This document shows, piece by piece, positions 33,181-39,356 of a stretch of DNA of 39,356 nucleotides. The DNA is from Xanthoparmelia taractica (Eukaryota; Ascomycota; Lecanoromycetes; Lecanorales; Parmeliaceae), in the NCBI GenBank assembly GCA_033085395.1, contig JANQBS010000329.1:1-39356 (forward strand), in the 5' to 3' direction. The number at the start of each line of letters is the position of its first letter. Positions within the stretch are counted from its first letter, which is position 1. The translations under genes and the position numbers were made by a program. The notes under the pieces are model-generated. The model had not been told where the DNA came from and did not search any database. It saw only the letters and a program-made list of their open reading frames with translations.

Positions 33181-34380
33181 ACTAAAAAATTTTTTTAAAA
33201 GAGGTGCGGATAGATTTTCTGGAAACTCTGTTGTAATGAGAGAAAGTCCGCAGACTTTTTGTCACCAACCCTCGACCAGTGAACAGCGTCGGTCGGATGG
33301 TTGTAGTTCGATACGCATTTATTGTACGAGGTAAGCCTGGACAATAGGACTCCTTTACTCTAGAGGATTCACATCCCTGGTAAGCAAAGTATCCCAAGTA
33401 TACGACGATTATTTATCACTCTATTCGCATTTTGCCGTGAGGCTGAAATCGACCTCCAATGCTTGTTGTATCACATTCCAACGAGTGGGGGTGGCAACCT
33501 GGGCCCCAGTGGTAACGGACGAATTCCCTGAACTCAGGCTCAGCATCAGAGAACTGCCACGACACTTTTAAAGTTGGGTGTCTCTAATCCTGCGCTTCAT
33601 AAATCTGAATCCTTTGATTCGATATATTGCTTTTCGTGGCCGAAGTGTTCTTACCAAGGGTGTCGCTGCGCATTATTCTATTTCCTGCGCCCCTCGGGGC
33701 AGATCGGAGCCTGCTATATGGAGTGAAAGCGTACGTAACGTGGAGAGGTGCATGTTTGAGACAGGCTTGCTTCATATATAGAGTACGCTATCGTAACAGC
33801 CCGCGTAAAGTTGGTGACTACATCGATACTTAGTCGAAGAAGTCTTAGAAGCCAATATTCCCTTATAATTCTTCAAATTTACAACTCACAGTTTCCGTAG
33901 ATAAAGCTTTTACGTAGCTCATCTTTCTCTCGACTCTCTGCGCAATATTGTTCCTCACTAAGTCAGCCCGAATCATTGATCAATCATTATACGAAAGGTG
34001 TTATGAATTGAACTTGAAAGGATATTGGCGAACGCATGATTACCCATGAGGCGTGGAAAGATTTCATTCGTCCAAGTGTAATCTTGAGTGCAACCTTCGC
34101 GCCATTGTCAATCACTAAGGCTTATCGTCTCTTAGGATTCATCTTCTTGATCATGTAGCCATCTGCTAAATCAAGTAGAAAGTCCTCTTGTTCAAGCATT
34201 TCATTACAACGAACGTTTCTATATCACTAGAAAAGAGAAATAATGGAGACAGAACTCTCTGCCCGTTAAGAGAGCAAAAATTCAGAACCGATATGATATC
34301 AACTACGCACGTATTGTCCTTTGGGGTAGTCCAAGAGTCGATGTCTGAGGTTTAGGTTCTCGAGAGTACTGGATCGATTG
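33181..34380. other. Intergenic spacer of ordinary composition, no gene recognised
   Basis: An abrupt change from the AT island occurs at about 33195. Open frames in 33182-33833 are under 75 codons, overlap on both strands and lack motifs. 33850-34380 is the downstream side of HET gene 2. I see no tRNA or other RNA gene. Confidence 0.45.
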
Positions 34381-36712
34381 TTATGCAACGTGCCATTTCT
34401 GACCATGTGGCCTCGTTTTCGCGATTCCATATGTTTTGTCCTGCGAATACTCTAATCCACTCTCCGTTCCAAGATCTTCTCTATGCAGATCGTGGACATC
34501 AACAGCTTCCGCATATGAAATAGCCATCATTCTCTCGTACGTACAGTAAATCTCGTCCCCTTTTTCAACGCAGTCAGAGACCAGCACTGCACAAGTCCGG
34601 TTTGCGACATGAGCCTCAACGATTATTGCTAGGTTGGCCCCTGCGTAGTGATTACTGCTTCTTTCATCATGCCAACCACTGTTCCGTTCCAGCTTGTACC
34701 ATGTGTCCTTTTCTTTATCATCCCGATAAATGCAGAGCTTGTGGTCTGGATCACGGAATGGACCCGTGAGTAACGCCCCTTGAGATCTCAGCATGATGCC
34801 TTCTTCATCGAAACGGACAGGTAGATCGTCGCTCTTACAAGCGGTACCTCCAAAGAGAGAGCTCGGAGCCCAACGATATCCATGATCGCGTAGTTTGGGC
34901 CCTTTAGACCATAGAATACTCCTTGGAACATCATCCAGTAAATGGATCAGCGCTTTTAAGCGTTGGTCAGGGGCTTCGATCTCTAATAATCCAGATCTGC
35001 TTACTCCTAGCATGCTTGCGAAACAGACCACTTCATCGCCCGGACGGCTTGTCTGGCGAGTTAGTATTGCGAGCCAAGCAGGAGCAAATCAAAAAGTCCT
35101 GTCGGGATCCTGAATCGATTTGATGACCGAAAAGAAGGCGCAGCACTCCAAAGGAACAGTTTCATAGCATTTTGAGACCTGCATGCTGTCTGCCCTGATG
35201 TGGTACGCAGCCGCGGCAACATCTAGAAAGCCATCGGCAAACTTGACGAAGAACTCTTTCGCCATGACGGCCTCCTGAAGCGTCCAAACCCTGCGCATCC
35301 ATGCCGATACAGAAACTCGCATAAGTGATTCTTCGTAAGACCTGTCACGATAGGGATAACATTCTAGCTCTGCATCCAGGACTAGCATCTTATGACAGAA
35401 GCCATATGTGTCGCCCATTCTTGTGATAGCGAGGCGGCGGAAGCGACGCTCTAAAGGTACGCAAAGCGTGTCCAGCCAGAAGACATTATCTTGACCAATG
35501 GGGAAAGCGGGACGATTTTCCCGCCACCGGTTGGTCAACGAATTTCGAATCCCAAGCTCCGATGAGTCCATGAGGAGCCCGTGTAGACGTCGTGCTTGAC
35601 AAAGGGGAATGGCATTTTCATTACAATTGCCTAGACCATCACTCCAGACATGGGAGAATGCAGTGTAGTAGTGTCCAGCTTCTCTCCGCACCACTTCCAG
35701 TCTCAATTCACCAGTGACCACACACGTAAAGACGGACACAAGTGGGATACCTCCTGCGTGTAGAATGGCCTTGATTTTGGACTGATCAGGTTGAACAAAT
35801 TCACAGGTGCAATCAGAACGCATGTTTCGTCTGATATCGCTGCTCGTCCATGTCATTAGCTCCACACCTCCACTCTGTACATTGCCCGTGTGAGACATCT
35901 TCTCTCCTGGTCGTCATACTAGCAAACAATGATCCCGTTATCAACATATTAATGTCGAGTCTCAAGACATCGTTGTCGCACCAGCCCAGGTTTTCAAACC
36001 ATTGGAATGGAGAGGAATTGAATCCCCAGCCGCCAAGTTTCGCGCCTCTGCTGAGTCTTGAGACATTGCTTTCCGACCAGCCTTCATTTTTGAGGTTTTC
36101 AATCCAGTGTCTCATAGCTGAACCAAACCCCCAAGACCCGAAGTATCCATCTACATTGCTTTCGAGCCCGCATATTCCGGCTAACAGCACTCTTCCATTT
36201 GCACAGCCGAGCGTTTCTCCCAAGATAGCGATGGATAACCCGAGTATCTTTGGAAGAGTATGTGGAGGATTACGAGTCGTATCATTGAGTGCGAAAGAGC
36301 AACGCGCCACAAATGTCATAAGCTGTCCTTTCTTCGAGTAGAGACGCTTTTGTTCGATAGAAGATAAGACGCGCATACGGACAGCCCAAGGGACAAGATA
36401 TTCTGGTAAGGATTTCATTGTGATAATCGCATCGCCAGATTCATTAATACCTATGAACTTCTTAATATCGATGGGTTCATCTAGGAATGCCGCAAGGAAG
36501 CCGAAGTAAAGCCATGTTTGAAGGAATGCTGACACCTCAGGTAGCGACCGCTCGTGGGATGAGGGTCTGTAATCGTGCCTGGCCAAAAGAATGTAATCCC
36601 AGCCTTGGCGCTTGGGATAGGATTCAAAATCTCCGTTATCGTATTCTGACGCTCCGTAGTAAGGAAAGTCCAAGTGTCGAACTGGAGATTTTGGTCGAGG
36701 TAGATGATCCAT
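34381..36712 (-). pseudogene. HET-domain protein 2 (frameshift plus TGA), paralogue of HET 1
   Basis: Starts at ATG 36712 with MDHLP and ends at TAA 34381-34383. Three open segments form one gene. Residues 1 to about 297 (36712-35820) carry the N-terminal region with YPKRQGW and TWLYFG motifs. A one-base insertion (or two-base loss) near 35813-35822 shifts the frame. The next segment (35820-35089) has a CTCEF motif, SHVWSDG, FWLDTLCVP and RRVWTLQEA of the HET domain. A TGA at 35089-35091 then interrupts, and the same frame continues to the end with WAPSSLFGG. Alignment by eye with HET 1 is collinear throughout, which argues that these are breaks and not introns. An ACTAAC...CAG at about 35057-35044 resembles a 3' splice site, but no good donor accompanies it. 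Intact length would be about 776 aa, longer than HET 1 because of an internal duplication. Confidence 0.88.
35948..36142 (-). repeat. Internal protein duplication in HET 2 (about 35 + 30 residues)
   Basis: Residues 191-225 and 226-255 are a tandem repeat of the pattern G(S/G)WGF..(S)......W(I/F)ENL..GW...(N/D)V.RL. HET 1 has only one such unit before its Gly-Trp-Cys motif. Confidence 0.7.
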
Positions 36713-36854
36713 CAGAGAAGGAGGCGGAGGTCTTCGCAGCCAATATCTTCACTTGTGATTTGAAAAGCAGCAATTCTCATTTTGATAGACCTGACATGAA
36801 GAAAACCTCGGCTGGGGTAAGACCCGGCCTATGTTAAATATAGGCTGCTCCTAC

Positions 36855-36967
36855 GCGTACAGCCCCCTTCTATTTCGCGTACAGCCCTACTTTTACTGGG
36901 CGTACAGCCCCACGTTGACTGGGCGTACAGCCCTACATTTACCGGGCGTACAGCCCCCCTAATCAGG
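36855..36967 (+). repeat. Minisatellite, five units of 22-23 bp
   Basis: Five adjacent units begin GCGTACAGCCC, at 36855, 36877, 36900, 36923 and 36946. The middle three are exactly 23 bp with consensus GCGTACAGCCCYAC followed by a variable TT-rich part and YGG. The array lies about 140 bp upstream of the HET 2 start, so it is in that gene's promoter side. Confidence 0.9.
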
Positions 36968-37859
36968 TTAGTGACACCCCAGAAGGTGCACTAGGCGCGA
37001 AATGAAAGTGAACGAGTAACGCCGCGCTCCATTTCTATCTTTTGTAATCAACTGGCTTTCATAAGCTGCAGCATTTTCTCGAACCGATCTCGTTCGATCG
37101 CGTTCTCCTCTTATTACCTTTCCTCGGAAGCTGATACTTACTACCTCAGCTCACGTGGTCAATGTAGCCTTTCCCCCCAGGGCTACAAATCATCTAGCCT
37201 CGAAAGATCTGTCATGACCCGAGCTGAACACGGTGGGAAGGAAGTAGTTTTCAAGAAAAAAAAAGCGGAAAAAAAAGGAAAAAAAAAGGAAAAAAAGGAA
37301 GAACACAAGGGAACACATCCGAGAGGCAAACGCCGCTATAGAATGTCGGAGAGAATGTGCTGGCTGCACTTTGCATACTTGAGGTATGAGTCTAGATAAT
37401 CTAGCCGGCGGTGCCTTTCTATACGATTGTGGAGAGACGGAAAGGAGGATATACTTAGAACCAGGAAAATACGTTCGGGCTGTCTTTGGGTACTTTTCTG
37501 TCATACATGATGCAAGGAGGTGAGTTGGAAATAGCTTGCCGCAGCCATCCATGTGTGATTTTGCGTTGAACTCAGGTCTTACTATCGTGACGAGATTGGG
37601 AAAAGCTGTATGGCCTCTGTTGGGAGCTTTGTACGCATACCTCGTACTCCCTTTTCTCTCTCCTCTTATCACGTCACCTATGTATGTGTATACGCAAGCA
37701 TGTTTCAGAGATGGTGGACTATTGCGAAAGACTGCATAACACACATGGTCGTCTCCCATTTTACTGTGAATTCTGTTGAATGCTAGCCCCCTACGTTAGT
37801 GCATATCTGAAACATTGGCATCCTTACGACCGACGATCTGTGCTTGTTACATCTGATAC
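36968..37859. other. Intergenic region with purine tract
   Basis: Ordinary composition. A strand-asymmetric purine tract, (A)nGG-type, is at about 37253-37303. A 189-codon minus-strand open frame (37190-37759) crosses the tract and would encode a run of Phe; it has no recognisable domain and I do not call it a gene. This region contains the 3' side of HET gene 3. Confidence 0.5.
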
Positions 37860-39268
37860 TCATATCAAGTTCCAAACCATGTCTTCGGCTACCGGCGTTC
37901 CCCCTATCTCGATGGCTCTATCAGGATGAAGCCAAGAAGGGTTGAAGATATCGACCTCAATAATAGGGATCAACGTAGCACTGACTGTCAACACTGACCG
38001 CGCGGTCAATGCCCCAGACTCACTACTAATAGCTGCAACAATAAGTCCCATGTTTTGTAACAAGTCAAGACTATGTACTAGCAAGCATGTATGAGGCAGT
38101 GCGTGCACCTGCTGCCAAACGGAGGTGTCTCCGGCGTATGGCGTATAGTTGGCTAACCCATTCGAATCGATGATCACCCAAAACTCGCCATATTTGAAGT
38201 AGTATGCGTCTATGTGAGGTCCGACAGTAGATGGGAATTCCAAGAAAAATCCGGGCCATCGACCTTGAAGACCATTAGGTGTACATAGTGCGCTAGGCGC
38301 GAGGTCTTCGTCAAGACCAAAGAAACTCTGTCCTTTCTCCGGGTCTAGAAAGGATAAAGGAGCCCAAGAGAAGCTGTCAAGGCTCATCTTCCGCCCTTTG
38401 CGGAAAACGATGCGGTTGGGCAGATCCCGTATCTGCAAGAGGAAGATTCTCATCTTTTCCTCATGTTTTGATGCTTCGACAATTTCATGAACATCAAGGC
38501 CGAAGATGGATGCCAAGCAGAATGTCTGATCCGAAAGTCGGCTTGTGGTTCTATATGTGCATGCTTCGGTCAATTTCCCAATGAGATCGCCCTTCGCAGC
38601 CCTGACATCTTCCACGCGTGGCAATATACTCTTCACTTCTTCGACAGACTCCAATCGTAAAGAAGAGCATAGAGACTTTTCATGTCGTCCAATTGACGCC
38701 CCGAAGTGTGAGGGCCCTTCCTTGAGTTGAAGGTAGAGCTTATTCCAAGTGACAATACCCTCCTGAAACGTCCACAATCGTCGAGCCCAAGTGGAAAAGA
38801 CAATTCGAAGACAGATTTCTTCCAGCGTATTTTTATTCGAGAGTTGACAGAGTTCTTCATCGACGATAAGACAGCATGTTGACTCAGCGTATGTCCTGGG
38901 TAAAAGCTTCAGCGCCAGCTTGCGAGTCTGTTGAACGAGTGGAACGCCCAGAGTATCGATCCATATAGCCATTGCACCGTGTTCATATAGCTCTCCTGTG
39001 ATTTTGGACAGATTTTCCGCATAATTATGGATCCGTCGTACTGGCATTGAGGAAGGGAATTGGATTTAGCATTTCCAAGACCATGGGCCCATACGTGGGA
39101 TATTGCCACATACGGCCCACATTCGACCATTTGGAGGTCTAAATGGTCTCAAGACTGATCGGAAGGTCTTATTAAAAACGCGGTATTTTGCCTTGCTTTA
39201 AAGTCAAGCCCACCTCCTGCGGATCAATCTGAACATGTGGGCACTGACAGTCCACCTCGGTGTGCTGC
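37860..39268 (-). pseudogene. HET-domain protein 3, 5'-truncated, frameshifted
   Basis: The minus-strand paralogue of HET 1 and 2 ends at TGA 37860-37862. The main open segment (39047-37860, 395 codons) carries WIDTLGVP, RRLWTFQEG, a TTSR..DQTFCLAS block and WAPLSFL, collinear with HET 1. The first HET motif, ISHVWAHGLGN, is in a different frame at 39130-39045; loss of one base near 39041-39044, in the CQV motif kept in HET 1, explains the shift. Further upstream, a TGA at 39149-39151 and a second frameshift at the A-run 39174-39178 separate it from a segment reading DCQCPHVQ, which matches the CTCEF region of HET 2. Homology stops at 39268, where a DIRS-like terminus begins, so the MDHLP region is absent or lies beyond the insertion outside the window. 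Confidence 0.86.
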
Positions 39269-39356
39269 TCGAATAGTAGGACTATGGGTTAGTGTGTCTC
39301 ATGATCCAGCCCCTGTTCCAGATGCATGCGCACATACGGGGAACACGTGTCTTCGA
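39269..39356 (+). mobile_element. DIRS-like element, 5' terminus (continues past window end)
   Basis: 88 bases match the first 88 bases of copies A and B and of the mini-element, starting TCGAATAGTAGGACTATGGG. It is among the best-preserved examples of this end. It is inserted in HET gene 3. Whether a full copy or a mini-element follows cannot be seen. Confidence 0.85.

Noticed and set aside
33578..33833. Overlapping short frames on both strands
   Set aside because: All under 70 codons, mutually overlapping and without motifs.
35044..35120. An intron removing the TGA of HET 2 (ACTAAC...CAG present)
   Set aside because: No credible donor precedes it, and the translated sequence on both sides of the TGA aligns collinearly with HET 1 and HET 3.
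35850..36341. 163-codon plus-strand open frame
   Set aside because: It is antisense to the well-supported HET 2 coding region and has no motifs of its own.
37190..37759. 189-codon minus-strand open frame
   Set aside because: It includes a Phe run from the purine tract, has no domain or homology by eye, and the opposite strand is equally open. Kept only as intergenic.
1..39356. tRNA or rRNA genes
   Set aside because: No convincing cloverleaf (for example around the gttcgat at 33308) or rRNA core sequence was found on either strand.

Overview
The window looks like a repeat-rich, gene-poor compartment of a filamentous ascomycete (Pezizomycotina) genome. Three things point there. Four genes or gene remnants carry the fungal heterokaryon-incompatibility (HET) domain. 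Most of the remaining DNA is transposon sequence mutated to extreme AT-richness in the manner of repeat-induced point mutation (RIP): CpA/TpG are scarce, TpA is abundant, CpG survives, and reading frames are full of TAG/TAA stops. The transposon set (Ty1/copia, Tc1/mariner, Helitron, a tyrosine-recombinase retroelement) is typical of such fungi. No rRNA, tRNA, CRISPR or bacterial-type operon was seen.

Layout, left to right. 1-852 is an AT-rich flank. A HET-domain gene on the minus strand (8393 down to 853) is cut in two by a complete 5.4-kb copia-type LTR retrotransposon (2381-7753) with 163-bp LTRs and a 5-bp target duplication (GACAC). 8394-9858 is an RIP-type spacer. 9859-12015 is an intact 718-aa HET-domain gene on the plus strand, the only clearly intact protein gene here. 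12896-13322 is a four-helix membrane-protein remnant on the minus strand, cut off at a transposon boundary. From 13323 to about 29040 lies a nested transposon complex. A long-inverted-repeat element (13325-13488 / 18411-18567) carries inside it a 4.2-kb DIRS-like element (reverse transcriptase plus tyrosine recombinase; copy A) followed immediately by a 397-bp derivative with the same two ends. Next comes a large Helitron whose Rep/helicase gene is interrupted by a second 4.2-kb DIRS-like copy (B, 21562-25781). 30060-32047 holds a gag-like remnant with a collagen-like stretch, a 280-bp terminal-inverted-repeat element and a dead Tc1/mariner transposase. About 32150-33180 is almost pure A+T.

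The right end (34381-39356) returns to ordinary base composition. It holds two more minus-strand HET paralogues of the split gene, both pseudogenes. The first has a frameshift and an in-frame TGA. The second has two frameshifts and a TGA, and is cut at its 5' side by another DIRS-like terminus starting at 39269. A 23-bp minisatellite and a purine tract lie between them.

How it fits together: three related HET genes with a shared, uncharacterised N-terminal region have each been inactivated independently, two of them by transposon insertion, while a more divergent HET gene has stayed open. The nested insertions allow a relative chronology, and catalytic residues of several transposon proteins are lost by C-to-T or G-to-A changes. 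All function calls come from reading translated sequence by eye; no database search was run.
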